Part shown: piece after piece, positions 20,796 through 30,379 of the stretch
How positions within the stretch are numbered: the stretch's first letter is position 1
Layout of the letters: every line of letters starts with the position of its first letter
Assembly: GCF_002135315.1 (NCBI RefSeq)
Contig: NZ_NEGA01000023.1
Location: forward strand, 1 to 53,575
Direction of reading: 5' to 3'
DNA length: 53,575 nt
DNA from: Acinetobacter sp. ANC 3903
GTDB taxonomy: Bacteria; Pseudomonadota; Gammaproteobacteria; Pseudomonadales; Moraxellaceae
Translations under genes and position numbers: made by a program
The notes under the pieces: model-generated
Told to the model about the DNA's origin: nothing
Database searches by the model: none
What the model saw: the letters and a program-made list of their open reading frames with translations, nothing else

Positions 20796-21878
20796 TTAGT
20801 GCACAACAACTTGAACTTGACCATTTTCAACTTTGAATAATTGATATGAAATTGACAAATCATGTAAATGTTTTTTGACTGATTCATGCTCTAAAGTGGT
20901 AATAAAAACTTGACTACCCAGCTGACTCAATCGTTCAATTAATCGTCGTTGTGCAGTTGAATCTAATTCTGCTGTCAGATCATCTAATAATACCACAGTT
21001 TCCTTATTACAGGCATGCAGCATTGCAATCTGTGACAGTTTTAAGGCCATAATCAGCAGCTTTTTCTGACCGCGTGAAAGCACCACGTCTGCATCGCCCA
21101 TGGCTGTTTTTAAACGCAAATCTGCACGATGTGGACCGTATTCGGTATAACGGCGATCCACATCTTTCTGATGATGCACAGTCAAGTCATGCAGCAAGCC
21201 AAGCTCGGTATGAAAACCGGGGCTATACTCCAGTTGAACATCCAGATTGGGCAACAAATGTTTTAAATCCTGCTCAAAATAGACTTTCCACTGTTCCACA
21301 ATGCCACTACGCTGCGAATGCAGCATTTCGCCATATTCAGCCAGCATTTTGTTCCACGGTTCCAAATCTTGCAGACTGAGATGACGGCGGGATTTCAGCA
21401 AGCTGTTGCGTTGCTTTAACGCACGCGAATAATACTGCCAGGCATGATAGAACTCCGGTTCCACGTGGAACATCAACCAGTCAATCAGTTGCCGTCTGGG
21501 TTTGGCACCATAGTCGATAATATCGGTACTTTGTGGATCAATATGCTGCAAAGGTAATATTTTGGCCAGTTGCCCCTGGGTGGCAATATGATCACCATTG
21601 ACCTTAATCAGCTGTTCACCAGATAGCAGCTTTTGCATGCCAATTTTTTCAGTCGCAGATTGCGCAAAAACAATCGCGTCGCTGGTTTCATTTTGAATAT
21701 AGTTTTTCGGGATATGGGTTCGAAAAGAACGCCCGGTCGCCAGCAAATGAATCGCCTCTAGAATCGAAGTTTTACCTGAACCATTTTGCCCATAAAAGAC
21801 ATTAAACGGCTGCAACTCTTGGAGTGCAACCGTTTTTAAGTTTCGAACACGTTCTATATTTAAACGCGTGATAAACAT
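20796..21878 (-). CDS. recF: DNA replication and repair protein RecF
   Basis: A 360-residue SMC-like ATPase that with RecO and RecR loads RecA at gaps. The Walker A motif GQNGSGKTS lies near residues 30-38, the signature LSRGQKKLL near 268-276, and Walker [13 protein letters not shown] near 293-304. The start ([15 protein letters not shown]) is typical. It lies 27 bp after dnaN and carries a parS site within its coding sequence at 21457-21472. Confidence 0.98.
   Translation of the reverse strand: MFITRLNIERVRNLKTVALQELQPFNVFYGQNGSGKTSILEAIHLLATGRSFRTHIPKNYIQNETSDAIVFAQSATEKIGMQKLLSGEQLIKVNGDHIATQGQLAKILPLQHIDPQSTDIIDYGAKPRRQLIDWLMFHVEPEFYHAWQYYSRALKQRNSLLKSRRHLSLQDLEPWNKMLAEYGEMLHSQRSGIVEQWKVYFEQDLKHLLPNLDVQLEYSPGFHTELGLLHDLTVHHQKDVDRRYTEYGPHRADLRLKTAMGDADVVLSRGQKKLLIMALKLSQIAMLHACNKETVVLLDDLTAELDSTAQRRLIERLSQLGSQVFITTLEHESVKKHLHDLSISYQLFKVENGQVQVVVH
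21457..21472. promoter_or_regulatory. parS site 2, inside recF
   Basis: The plus strand reads GGTTCCACGTGGAACA, whose complement TGTTCCACGTGGAACC is the form of parS known from Pseudomonas. It lies within the recF coding sequence about 3.3 kb from oriC, on the side opposite site 3. The palindrome constrains recF codons there. Confidence 0.88.
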
Positions 21879-21905
21879 AATTTGATCTTGTAAAAAATCT
21901 GCAAA

Positions 21906-23051
21906 TTAAACACGCATCGGCATTACCACATAGGTTTGATCTTGTTGTGCCGGATCGTGTACCAATACAGATTGGTTGGCTTCAGTCATGGTCATATAGA
22001 CATCATCACCATCCAAAGCACCTAATACATCTAACAAGTATTGGGCATTGAATGACATTTCCATCGGTGCATCCGCATATTGAATGGCCAGGTCTTCAAT
22101 CGCCTCATCTTGCTCCGGGTTATTGGCGCGAAGTTGTAAACAATCAGCACCAAAATTCAGGAACACACCACGTAATTTTTCATTACTCAAAATCGCTACA
22201 CGCTGCAATGACTGTTTAAACACATCATGCGCAATCAATACGTTTTTATCGCCACCACGTGGAATCACACGACGGTAATCCGGGAATTTTCCATCAATCA
22301 ATTTGGTGGTGAAACGAACCGTGATATCGCCCTGCTCTTTATCGCGACTTGGCGTGCTAATGGTTACATTTAACAGTTCACGGCCAATCAGCAGAGACAA
22401 TTGCTCATCTTCAATGCTGAGCAAACGCTGTAATTCTGCCACCGCTTTACGTGGCACAATTGCTTGGATCGGCTGAGTTGCAGTAGATTGTGCAACGGTT
22501 TCACACAGTGCCAGGCGGTGACCATCTGTAGTGACTGCACGAAGCTGATTCTGGTCAATTTCAAGCAAGGTACCGGTCAAATAGAAACGTACATCCTGCA
22601 CCGCCATGGCAAATGCAGTCTTTTCAAACAAGCGTTTTAATTCACGTTGCGTTACCGTCACTTGCGTGCCTTGAGCATTTTCAGTGCTTAACAGCGGATA
22701 ATCTTCAGCTGGTAAAGTGCCCAACACAAAACGGCTATTGCCCGATTTTAAAATACAGCGATCTTCAGTGATTTGCAGGTCAATCAATGCAGCAGCAGGC
22801 AATGATTTACAGATATCCATCAGTTTACGTGCAGGAACTGTAGTTTCACCAGCCTGCAAGCAAGCACCTTCAGCCAGCGTGGTACTCGCCACCAATTCCA
22901 CTTCCAGATCGGAACCGGTAATGGTTAAAGATTCATTGCTCACTTGAATCTTGACGTTAGACAGAATGTTTAAAGTATGGCGACGTTCAACCGCTCCTAC
23001 GACATGTGACAGAACATTAAGTAAGCTTTCTTTCGCGATTTTCAAACGCAC
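21906..23051 (-). CDS. dnaN: DNA polymerase III sliding clamp (beta)
   Basis: A 381-residue protein that forms the dimeric ring holding Pol III on DNA. It begins MRLKIAKESLLNVLSHVVGAVE and ends YVVMPMRV, both typical of DnaN. The three clamp repeats and the partner-binding pocket region (FPDYRRVIP, then the C-terminal VMPMR) are present. It lies about 110 bp after dnaA, which leaves room for a separate dnaN promoter. Confidence 0.99.
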   Translation of the reverse strand: MRLKIAKESLLNVLSHVVGAVERRHTLNILSNVKIQVSNESLTITGSDLEVELVASTTLAEGACLQAGETTVPARKLMDICKSLPAAALIDLQITEDRCILKSGNSRFVLGTLPAEDYPLLSTENAQGTQVTVTQRELKRLFEKTAFAMAVQDVRFYLTGTLLEIDQNQLRAVTTDGHRLALCETVAQSTATQPIQAIVPRKAVAELQRLLSIEDEQLSLLIGRELLNVTISTPSRDKEQGDITVRFTTKLIDGKFPDYRRVIPRGGDKNVLIAHDVFKQSLQRVAILSNEKLRGVFLNFGADCLQLRANNPEQDEAIEDLAIQYADAPMEMSFNAQYLLDVLGALDGDDVYMTMTEANQSVLVHDPAQQDQTYVVMPMRV

Positions 23052-23159
23052 GGTACATTCCTCTAACGACTGAAGATTAAAATAAATAAATGGGTTTTTA
23101 GCAGTGTACTATGCGGCAGAATATGCCGCATTGCAAGAATAGAATTTGATCAAATCGGA

Positions 23160-24539
23160 TCAACTTTGCAACAGACGTTGCAGGTTTTTATAGTCTTCAT
23201 TGAAGATCGGATCTTCCTCACGCAGACTGATGACTTTTTCACAGGCATGCATGACAGTACTGTGATCACGACCACCAAATGCCATGCCAATTTCCGGGAA
23301 ACTGTCACCAGTCAATTCACGTGCCAAGCCCATGGCCAGCTGACGTGGACGCGCATAAATACGGGTACGTTTTGGACCCACAATTTCTTTTAAAGGGATA
23401 CGGAAATATTCACTGACCACACGCTGGATATTTTCAGTACTGATGGTACGGGCACGAATAGCCAACACGTCTTTTAACGATTCACGCACCACATCCAGAT
23501 CAATCGGCGTACCTTTAAAGCGGGAAATCGCTACCACCTTGTTCAGTGCACCTTCCAGTTCACGAACATTGGCCACCACTTGCTGTGCAATAAACAAGGC
23601 ACAGTTACGCGGTAATTCCACCCCACTGCTTTCGGCTTTTTTCAGCAAAATTTCAATTCGGGTTTCAATATCTGGTGGTTCCACCCCAACCGATAAGCCC
23701 CAGGAAAAACGTGAAACCAGACGCGCATCCAGTTCGGTGAGTTCTTTAGGATAACGGTCCGAAGTCAGAATAATCTGTTTCGATTCATCCAATAGCGCGT
23801 TAAAGGTATAAAAGAACTCCACCAGACTGGCCTCTTTACCCGCCAGCAAATGAATATCATCCACCAACAACAGATCAAGCGAGCGGCAATTCTTTTTAAA
23901 CTCTTCCACCTTGCCTTGCTGTAAAGAGCTGACAAAATCCTGTACAAAACTCTCGGCGGTCATATACATCACCCGTGCATTGGGTTTGGCCTGCAACAAG
24001 GCATTGCCGACAGCTTGCATGAGGTGGGTTTTACCCAGACCGGTCGGTCCATATAAAAATAGAGGATTGTGCTGTGAAGCCCCCAACTGGGTTAAAACTT
24101 TACGGCAGGTTTCCGCGGCCATCTGGTTGGAACGGCCTTCAACAAACAGTGAAAAAGTAAATAAGGGATTGAGCAAACGTTTACGGCTATTTTTACTGCC
24201 GGTTTCATCTTTTTCTTTTTTCGGTTTGGAAACAGCTGCCGGAACTGATTGCAAGGCTGCTGTAGTAGTTGCTGGTTGTTCATTGGCAGATAAAATTGCC
24301 CCTGGACGAGAATCGACCAAAATCTCAACTTTACGTACCCGACCTTCAGACATCTGTTCAGCCAAAATGGTGATCAGTTCCAGATGGTGTTCCTGAATAT
24401 AACGGGTCCAGTAAGGATTGGGGGCATACAGTCTTAAAGTGTCATTAAGCTCTTCGGCAACCAGGGGGCGAATCCACATGGTAAAGACATTTCCCGAAAG
24501 CTCTTGTCGCAAACGAGTTAGACAGTCTGTCCAAAGCAT
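23160..24539 (-). CDS. dnaA: Replication initiator DnaA
   Basis: A 459-residue AAA+ initiator that binds DnaA boxes and melts oriC. The N-terminal domain I starts MLWTDCLTRLRQELS. After a variable linker come FVEGRSNQMAAE, Walker A GPTGLGKTH (about residue 164), Walker B LLLVDDIHLL, sensor II and the domain IV helix-turn-helix with the DnaA signature GGRDHSTVMHACEK. It reads leftward from oriC, whose boxes lie in its upstream region, so autoregulation is expected. Confidence 0.99.
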   Translation of the reverse strand: MLWTDCLTRLRQELSGNVFTMWIRPLVAEELNDTLRLYAPNPYWTRYIQEHHLELITILAEQMSEGRVRKVEILVDSRPGAILSANEQPATTTAALQSVPAAVSKPKKEKDETGSKNSRKRLLNPLFTFSLFVEGRSNQMAAETCRKVLTQLGASQHNPLFLYGPTGLGKTHLMQAVGNALLQAKPNARVMYMTAESFVQDFVSSLQQGKVEEFKKNCRSLDLLLVDDIHLLAGKEASLVEFFYTFNALLDESKQIILTSDRYPKELTELDARLVSRFSWGLSVGVEPPDIETRIEILLKKAESSGVELPRNCALFIAQQVVANVRELEGALNKVVAISRFKGTPIDLDVVRESLKDVLAIRARTISTENIQRVVSEYFRIPLKEIVGPKRTRIYARPRQLAMGLARELTGDSFPEIGMAFGGRDHSTVMHACEKVISLREEDPIFNEDYKNLQRLLQS

Positions 24540-24611
24540 GTGAAACCCCTATTCATTCCATTGTTAATAACAAAAAACATTTGAGTCCGACCAAGCGGGT
24601 CGCCATTCTAT

Positions 24612-24985
24612 CGAAGTTATCCACATCTGTCATGGCAAAATTCAGGAAATATCACTCAAAAAAGTAAATTTCCGATTAAATTTAAATTTAAATCATGGTG
24701 TGGATAAGTTTATCCGCAAGCTGTGGATAAAATATATCATAAAGTTATCCACAATTTAATAAAATCATAAAAACATAGATATCCACAATTTAAATTTATG
24801 TTTATAAAAAATAAAATATGCTTTTCCACAGAAAAAACCCACCCTAATAATAATAAATTTAAATTTATAAATTTGAATTTATTTATAAGGACACGACTTT
24901 ATGGGGATAACTTGCAAAAGTTTTAAATTTAAATTCAAAACCAGCAGCATTCATTTTTATCAATAGTAAGTTGTGGATAATATTG
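24612..24985. other. Chromosomal replication origin oriC
   Basis: The dnaA-rpmH gap is AT-rich and holds perfect DnaA boxes at 24617-24625, 24699-24707, 24722-24730, 24745-24753 and 24972-24980. Near-matches lie at 24710-24718 (TTATCCGCA), 24779-24787 (ATATCCACA), 24822-24830 (TTTTCCACA) and 24902-24910 (TGGGGATAA). AT-rich RAATTY units (AAATTT/GAATTT) are spread between them, densest at 24675-24690, 24855-24880 and 24921-24936. Gene strand bias flips here (dnaA leftward, rpmH rightward), and both rrn operons point away. The exact unwinding element cannot be fixed from sequence alone. Confidence 0.93.
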
Positions 24986-25135
24986 TGAATATTTCTGTTT
25001 ATAACTTATGTTACTTTATTAATCAATAATTTACACTGTGTATAAAATAGATACAACTTTAAATTATTTCAAAATTGCATTTAGAAGATGAATCTTTAAA
25101 AAACATGCTTATTTTGAAAGAAAGTTTATTTTTGA

Positions 25136-25164
25136 TTGACAGCTCACTGAATGAACACTAAAAT
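25136..25164 (+). promoter_or_regulatory. rpmH promoter
   Basis: TTGACA (25136-25141), 17 bp, then TAAAAT (25159-25164): a near-consensus sigma-70 promoter about 40 bp before rpmH. Confidence 0.88.
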
Positions 25165-25203
25165 CGCGAACCTTCATAGAAAGATCATTTTTGGAGTTTC
25201 AAT

Positions 25204-25338
25204 ATGAAACGTACATTTCAACCATCAGAATTAAAGCGTAAGCGTGTTCATGGTTTCCGTGCTCGTATGGCTACTAAAGCTGGTCGTCAAGTATTAGCTC
25301 GCCGTCGTGCAAAAGGTCGTCATAGCTTAACTGTTTAA
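25204..25338 (+). CDS. rpmH: 50S ribosomal protein L34
   Basis: A 44-residue, very basic protein, [18 protein letters not shown] at the start and GRHSLTV at the end, clearly bL34. GGAG precedes the ATG at 25204. It opens the rightward operon rpmH-rnpA-yidD-yidC next to oriC, an order conserved in most bacteria. High expression is expected from its near-consensus promoter and its origin-proximal position. Confidence 0.98.
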
Positions 25339-25368
25339 TCTGTTAAAGCTATTACGATTTTGGGTGTT

Positions 25369-25758
25369 ATGACATTTTATGGCTTCAGCACAGATGTACG
25401 CATACGCTGTGCTGCCGATTATAAAAGTGTGTTTGATGGTGCGCTTTTTAAAGTGCATCAACCCCATTTCTTATTTCTTGCTAAAAATTCCGAACAGCCT
25501 AAAAGCCGTTTGGGTATTGTTGTTGCCAAGAAAAAAGTGCGTCGCGCACATGAAAGAAATAGAGTAAAGCGTCTTGCTCGTGAAAGTTTTCGCCTGCATC
25601 AGCAGCAATTAGATTTATTAGATATTGTGGTCATGCCTAAAATGGGTATTGAAGCAATCCCTAATGAGGAATTGCAGCAGCAATTACAATTTGCTTGGCA
25701 GAAATTGCAACGCCTTGCCAAAAAGCATAAAAAGATAGCTCCCTCCCCACAAAAGTAG
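25369..25758 (+). CDS. rnpA: Ribonuclease P protein component
   Basis: A 129-residue basic protein that assists the RNase P RNA in removing 5' leaders from pre-tRNA. The conserved block [22 protein letters not shown] is present (RNR motif), with [17 protein letters not shown] at the N-terminus. The ATG at 25369 is preferred; a TTG at 25360 would add three residues. The ribosome binding site is weak, so translation may depend on rpmH. The next gene starts 9 bp after its stop. Confidence 0.96.
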   Translation: MTFYGFSTDVRIRCAADYKSVFDGALFKVHQPHFLFLAKNSEQPKSRLGIVVAKKKVRRAHERNRVKRLARESFRLHQQQLDLLDIVVMPKMGIEAIPNEELQQQLQFAWQKLQRLAKKHKKIAPSPQK

Positions 25759-25767
25759 AGAAGGCCA

Positions 25768-26088
25768 ATGGTACGTTTACTGCATTGGTTGATTCGATTC
25801 TATCAGATCGCGATTAGTCCTTTATTGGGACCCCGCTGTCGTTATATTCCAACATGTTCTCAATATTCTTTGGAAGCAGTCCATAGCTATGGTGCTGTGC
25901 GTGGTGCGTGGTTAGCGACTCAGCGTATTTGTCGTTGTCATCCTTGGGGGGGCTCGGGTTATGATCCGGTTCCGCCAAAGGCAATTCGTTTTATTTCATT
26001 TCAGCAAATAGATTCTCAAACGCTTCACGTTGTTGTACCCTTTCGTGATCGTTTATTGAACCGAAATCACTCTAACTACTTGGGATAA
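25768..26088 (+). CDS. yidD: Membrane protein insertion efficiency factor YidD
   Basis: A 106-residue protein with the conserved YidD core: [29 protein letters not shown], and [17 protein letters not shown]. An amphipathic N-terminal helix attaches it to the inner membrane, where it assists YidC. The C-terminus is about 25 residues longer than in the shortest members. It sits between rnpA and yidC with a 5-bp gap to yidC, so it is translated in the same operon. Confidence 0.95.
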   Translation: MVRLLHWLIRFYQIAISPLLGPRCRYIPTCSQYSLEAVHSYGAVRGAWLATQRICRCHPWGGSGYDPVPPKAIRFISFQQIDSQTLHVVVPFRDRLLNRNHSNYLG

Positions 26089-26093
26089 TAGAT

Positions 26094-27848
26094 ATGCAAC
26101 AATGGGCCAGGTTTGCAATTCTAGGGGCCATGTTTGTCGTCGCATATTTGCTTATTTTGGCTTGGCAAAAAGATTATGGTCATGCAGAAACTAAACCGCA
26201 GCAAGAAACTGCCGCTGTTTCACATGAAGTATCTGCAGATTTGCCTAATGGTCAAACCGCTACTACAGCGTCTGACATGCCTCAAGCGAATATTGCTACT
26301 CAGCAAACTACAACAGATGCCGCCGCACCTGTAAGTCAACAGCTTATTTCAGTACAAACTGACCTTTATCATCTTTGGATTAATCCTAAAGGTGGTGACA
26401 TTGTTCGTATTGAATTATTGAACCATGATAAAGATAAAGACAGTAATGCTCCGTTTGTGATGCTGGAAAGCGATGCAAAACGTACTTATGTTGCTCAGTC
26501 TGGACTGATTGGTTTAAATGGACCGGACAGTAACCGTAATGGTCGTCCGGTGTATGAGATTGAAAAAGCGTCTTATACCCTGGCAGATGCCAAAGCAGAA
26601 AAAACCAAAGATGGTCAAGCGGTTAAAGTTTTATCAGTACCGATGGTCTATAAAACTGCCGATGGTGTAGAGATCATTAAAACATTTACCTTTAAACAAG
26701 GTGAATATCCGATTATTGTGAACCACAAAGTGGTAAACCGTAGTGGCCAGAACTGGCAAGGTCAGATGTTTGGTCAAATCAAACGTGATAACTCGGATGA
26801 TCCAGGTAAATCTTCTCAAGGTATTTTCACCCTCGGTACATTCCTGGGCGGAGCTTGGGGTACGCCAGATGAACATTATAACAAGCTGAAATTTACCAAC
26901 TTCAATGAAGAAAAATTGAATGTTGAAGCCAAAGGTGGCTGGGTGGCTGTGGTTCAGCATTATTTTGTCAGTGCCTGGATTCCGGGTGATCTGAAACTGA
27001 CTCAAGCCAATGGTCAGCCTTATAGTGCCAAACTGGAATCTCGCCAATCTGCCGATAAAATGAATATTATTGGTTTCACTTCACCGACCATGAATGTACC
27101 TGCCGGTACCACGGCGGAAGTGGATGCCACATTCTATTCAGGTCCTAAAGTACAGTCTGAATTGAAAGACCTGGCTGTAGGCTTGAATCAAACTGTGGAT
27201 TATGGCTGGTTGTGGCCAATTGCCAAATTATTGTTCTTAGGTTTGCAGTTCTTCCATAACATTGTCGGTAACTGGGGCTGGTCAATTATCTTGTTGACTG
27301 TGTTGGTGAAAATGATTCTTTGGCCATTATCGGCTAAGAGCTACCGCTCTATGGCGAAAATGCGTGTGATTGCACCCGAAATGCAACGCATGAAAGAAGA
27401 ATTTGGTGAAGACCGCATGCGTTTCTCACAAGAAATGATGGCGCTGTATAAGCGTGAACAGGTCAATCCACTTTCAGGTTGCTTGCCACTGCTGTTACAA
27501 ATGCCAATTTTCTTGGCCTTGTACTGGGTATTGATGGAATCGGTAGAGCTTCGTCATGCGCCATGGTTAGGCTGGATTCAAGATTTATCTGCAATGGATC
27601 CGTGGTTTATCCTGCCATTACTGATGGGTTTAACCATGTTTGTTCAGCAGTCTTTAAATCCGCAGCCAGCTGATCCGATGCAGGCGAAAGTGTTCAAAAT
27701 CATGCCGATTATGTTCACTGTATTTATGTTGTTCTTCCCTGCGGGCTTGGTAATGTACTGGATTGTCAACAACAGTATTACCATCTTGCAGCAAAGCCTG
27801 ATCAACAAAGGCGTGGCAAAAGAAAGAGAAAAACGCGACGTTGTTTAA
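26094..27848 (+). CDS. yidC: Membrane protein insertase YidC
   Basis: A 584-residue YidC/Oxa1 insertase. An N-terminal membrane segment (about 5-20) is followed by a Gln/Thr/Ala-rich linker and the large periplasmic P1 domain (about 70-360). The five-helix core starts near 370 (NIVGNWGWSIILLTVLVKMILWPLSAKSYRSMAKM) and ends with GLVMYWIVNNSITILQQ. The hydrophilic-groove Arg is in LSAKSYRSMAKM. It inserts inner-membrane proteins alone or with Sec. A terminator separates it from mnmE. Confidence 0.98.
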   Translation: MQQWARFAILGAMFVVAYLLILAWQKDYGHAETKPQQETAAVSHEVSADLPNGQTATTASDMPQANIATQQTTTDAAAPVSQQLISVQTDLYHLWINPKGGDIVRIELLNHDKDKDSNAPFVMLESDAKRTYVAQSGLIGLNGPDSNRNGRPVYEIEKASYTLADAKAEKTKDGQAVKVLSVPMVYKTADGVEIIKTFTFKQGEYPIIVNHKVVNRSGQNWQGQMFGQIKRDNSDDPGKSSQGIFTLGTFLGGAWGTPDEHYNKLKFTNFNEEKLNVEAKGGWVAVVQHYFVSAWIPGDLKLTQANGQPYSAKLESRQSADKMNIIGFTSPTMNVPAGTTAEVDATFYSGPKVQSELKDLAVGLNQTVDYGWLWPIAKLLFLGLQFFHNIVGNWGWSIILLTVLVKMILWPLSAKSYRSMAKMRVIAPEMQRMKEEFGEDRMRFSQEMMALYKREQVNPLSGCLPLLLQMPIFLALYWVLMESVELRHAPWLGWIQDLSAMDPWFILPLLMGLTMFVQQSLNPQPADPMQAKVFKIMPIMFTVFMLFFPAGLVMYWIVNNSITILQQSLINKGVAKEREKRDVV

Positions 27849-27875
27849 GTAATGACTGATTGTGAATAGCTGAAT

Positions 27876-27912
27876 AAATCCGCTTAAGATGGTAATCTTA
27901 GGCGGATTTTTA
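27876..27912 (+). terminator. yidC terminator
   Basis: AAATCCGCTTAAGAT and ATCTTAGGCGGATTT form a 15-bp stem with one G-T pair, then TTTATTT. Confidence 0.85.
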
Positions 27913-27947
27913 TTTGGCTGTGATTTGGGATTTTTTAGGTGAATTTT

Positions 27948-29303
27948 ATGCAAAACCTTACTACGATTGCTGCGATTGCAACTCCACCTGGGCGTGGTGG
28001 CGTGGGGGTAATTCGTCTGTCTGGTCCAAAATCTTATGCCATTGCTGCAGCATTAACCCAGAAAGCCCTGCCTAAAGCCCGTTATGCCGGTTTTCGCCAG
28101 TTTTATGATGCGGCCGGTGAAGTGATGGATGAGGGTCTGGCCATTTGCTTCCCCAACCCTAACTCGTTTACCGGTGAAGATGTGGTGGAGTTGCAAGGTC
28201 ACGGTGGCCCGGTGATTCAAAATGCTTTACTCGGCCGCTTGCTGGAACTGGGTGCAATTGCTGCCAAAGCCGGTGAATTTTCCATGCGTGCCTTTGAAAA
28301 TGGCAAGCTGGATCTGGTACAGGCAGAAGCGATTGCCGATCTGATTGATGCCACTTCACAGGCAGCAGCTCGTTCTGCGGTACGCTCTTTACAGGGTGCA
28401 TTCTCGACCCGAGTGAATACGGTTTTAGAAAAATTGATCCACCTGCGTTTACACGTGGAAGCTGCGATTGATTTCCCCGAAGAAGAAATCGACTTTTTGG
28501 CCGATGGCAAGATTCTGGCCTTGCTGGAAGATGTGCAGAGTTCTGTGGCTGCCGTACAAACCTCGGCACGCCAAGGCCAGTTATTGCGTGAAGGCTTACA
28601 GGTGGTGATTGCGGGTAAACCCAATGCCGGTAAATCTTCCTTGCTGAATACTCTGGCCGGAAATGAGCGTGCCATTGTGACCGATATTGCCGGTACCACC
28701 CGCGATGTGCTGCATGAAAAAATCACTTTAAATGGCTTGCCGATTACCCTGACCGATACTGCCGGGCTGCGCGAAACCGGCGATGTGGTGGAAAAAGAAG
28801 GGATTCGCCGTGCGATTAAAGAAATTGAACAGGCCGATTTGTTGCTGTTGGTCTATGACCTAAGCCAGGGTGATGATCCGCTGCAACTGGCACAAAACTA
28901 TTTTGCCGAACATCTGGAACCACGTCGCTTAATGTTGATTGCCAATAAATGTGATTTAACCGGTGCAGCGGCTGAAATTGGCGATTATCAAGGTTTCCGT
29001 CATATTACTGTCTCTGCCAAGCAGGAAACTGGGGTTCAATCGCTCATAGAAGCGATTACAGCGCATGCGGGCTTCCAGCCGGAAGAAGATACCTTTATTG
29101 CGCGTACCCGCCATTTAGACGCAATGAAACGCACTCAGGCATATTTGGCTGAGGCAAAAGAGCAACTGGTGGTTTACCATGCCGGGGAGTTGGTCGCAGA
29201 GTCACTGCGACTTGCCCAGAATGCCTTGGGTGAAATTACTGGTGACTTTAGTGCTGATGATTTATTGGGAAAAATCTTTGGATCGTTTTGTATCGGAAAG
29301 TAA
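27948..29303 (+). CDS. mnmE: tRNA modification GTPase MnmE
   Basis: A 451-residue GTPase that with MnmG makes the cmnm5 modification at U34 of certain tRNAs. The N-terminal formyl-THF-binding domain starts TIAAIATPPGRGGVGVIRLSG. The G domain has GKPNAGKSSLLN (G1), DTAGLRET (G3) and NKCD (G4). The C-terminus GKIFGSFCIGK carries the essential CIGK motif. The ATG at 27948 follows AGGTGA; an upstream GTG at 27939 overlaps that site and is rejected. Confidence 0.98.
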   Translation: MQNLTTIAAIATPPGRGGVGVIRLSGPKSYAIAAALTQKALPKARYAGFRQFYDAAGEVMDEGLAICFPNPNSFTGEDVVELQGHGGPVIQNALLGRLLELGAIAAKAGEFSMRAFENGKLDLVQAEAIADLIDATSQAAARSAVRSLQGAFSTRVNTVLEKLIHLRLHVEAAIDFPEEEIDFLADGKILALLEDVQSSVAAVQTSARQGQLLREGLQVVIAGKPNAGKSSLLNTLAGNERAIVTDIAGTTRDVLHEKITLNGLPITLTDTAGLRETGDVVEKEGIRRAIKEIEQADLLLLVYDLSQGDDPLQLAQNYFAEHLEPRRLMLIANKCDLTGAAAEIGDYQGFRHITVSAKQETGVQSLIEAITAHAGFQPEEDTFIARTRHLDAMKRTQAYLAEAKEQLVVYHAGELVAESLRLAQNALGEITGDFSADDLLGKIFGSFCIGK

Positions 29304-29355
29304 TCTCAATTTAAGCCATTATTCCAATAAGTTCCAATAGATTACTATGTAAATT

Positions 29356-29392
29356 AAAAAGCATTAAGTTTTAATAATTTAATGCTTTTTTA
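29356..29392 (+). terminator. mnmE terminator
   Basis: AAAAAGCATTAA and TTTAATGCTTTTT pair around an AT-rich loop; T6 follows. Confidence 0.82.
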
Positions 29393-29409
29393 ATGTCTTT
29401 ACCTCATCC

Positions 29410-29586
29410 CTGTAGAGAGTAGAACCGCTCCTCAACTAAATATAGGAGATTTAATTGATGGAGTTGAAGTTATATCAATATCCCAGCAGCAATATCCTGA
29501 TCTTATGGATTTGGCTTGGCTTACTCAACGCTTGCTATGGTTCAGAGAAACACTTTCGCAAAACTAGAATTATTCAATGTAGGTAA
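29410..29586 (+). other. Degenerate coding-like stretch
   Basis: Two overlapping frames look protein-like. One runs PVESRTAPQLNIGDLIDGVE and on to RLLWFRETLSQN without a start. The other begins at ATG 29458 behind TAGGAG and gives 42 residues (MELKLYQYPSSN...). They cannot both be real. I recognise no family. The stretch may be the end of a gene lost by deletion, or a small gene. Confidence 0.3.
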
Positions 29587-29629
29587 CTCTGGTAAGAAAC
29601 TGTATGGTCCGAATATTGTGATTCCATTC

Positions 29630-29912
29630 TTACTGATAAATAGGTGTCCACGCAAACATCAAATCATCTGGCGTATGTAGATAACATCCATGCTTATTGC
29701 TGAATGCATGAATGTCGTTTAGGTATTCACTAAGCCAATCCACATTCGTATCAGTAGTACGAATCAAATCGTTCAACCCCGCCAAGTTGGTTATCTAGAC
29801 GGGATCTTATGTGCCAAGCATGTTTGGCAAGGGATAAATTACCCAGATTTTGTATTGCACGCCTTTCAGCCTTCAACACAAGCGAATATGTCAGACTCAT
29901 AATCAAATACAT
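29630..29912 (-). pseudogene. Broken gene of unknown family
   Basis: On the minus strand an ORF from 29912 (MYLIMSLTYSLVLKAERRA) continues through NLGNLSLAKHAWHIRSRLDN and stops at FDSYY. The adjacent frame takes over immediately with RTTDTNVDWLSEYLNDIHAF and runs to TPIYQ and a stop at 29630. One frameshift near 29760 would join them into about 93 residues. The family is not recognised. It precedes a small intact gene of the same orientation. Confidence 0.6.
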
Positions 29913-29947
29913 GAATACAGAATAATTTTCTAAAAAACTGGATTAAA

Positions 29948-30166
29948 TTAATACTCTACGGTAATCACAAATGTATTTTCGCCCTCTAAATGAGTTTGAA
30001 AATTAAAAGTGTGTTTGCGACAATATTCTTTCAATTCTAAAATAGCGCCCTTATTGATAGCATCTAAAGGCTCTTTTAAACGAACCGGATTATTCTCTCG
30101 CTTAGCAATGGCTTCGTGGAGTTTAGTAAATAATTCTTCATATGTTATGGGGTTGGGATAGGTCAT
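29948..30166 (-). CDS. Hypothetical small protein
   Basis: A 72-residue protein of unknown function starting MTYPNPITYEELFTKL. The ATG at 30166 is preferred because GGTGA lies six bases before it; an ATG at 30178 would add four residues and has no ribosome binding site. A TATAAT element lies just upstream. The soluble mixed alpha/beta sequence ends in ENTFVITVEY. It lies directly upstream of the broken gene at 29630, so the pair may once have formed a unit. Confidence 0.55.
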   Translation of the reverse strand: MTYPNPITYEELFTKLHEAIAKRENNPVRLKEPLDAINKGAILELKEYCRKHTFNFQTHLEGENTFVITVEY

Positions 30167-30350
30167 TTTGGTCACCATTGATTACCAAAAATACAATTAT
30201 AACCTGAATACAAAATCCCAAATGTAGAGAATAATTTTATACTTTCAGACCCTCCTATTTTATTTCAAGCAATCACCACACACCTTGATTTCTTCATTAT
30301 CCCTTGTGTAATCATTTTTAGTGGCACGATGAAAACCAAATAAGCAGATT

Positions 30351-30375
30351 AAAAATCGGAGCATCACTTTGCTCC
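30351..30375 (-). terminator. Secondary minus-strand terminator
   Basis: GGAGCA and TGCTCC pair; on the minus strand GATTTTTAA follows. It lies just past the terminator of the candidate sRNA at 30380 and may act as a backup. The stretch 30181-30350 shows nothing else. Confidence 0.55.
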
Positions 30376-30379
30376 TAGC

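Noticed and set aside
23160..24539. Several plus-strand frames opposite dnaA
   Set aside because: Antisense shadows of dnaA without starts or family matches.
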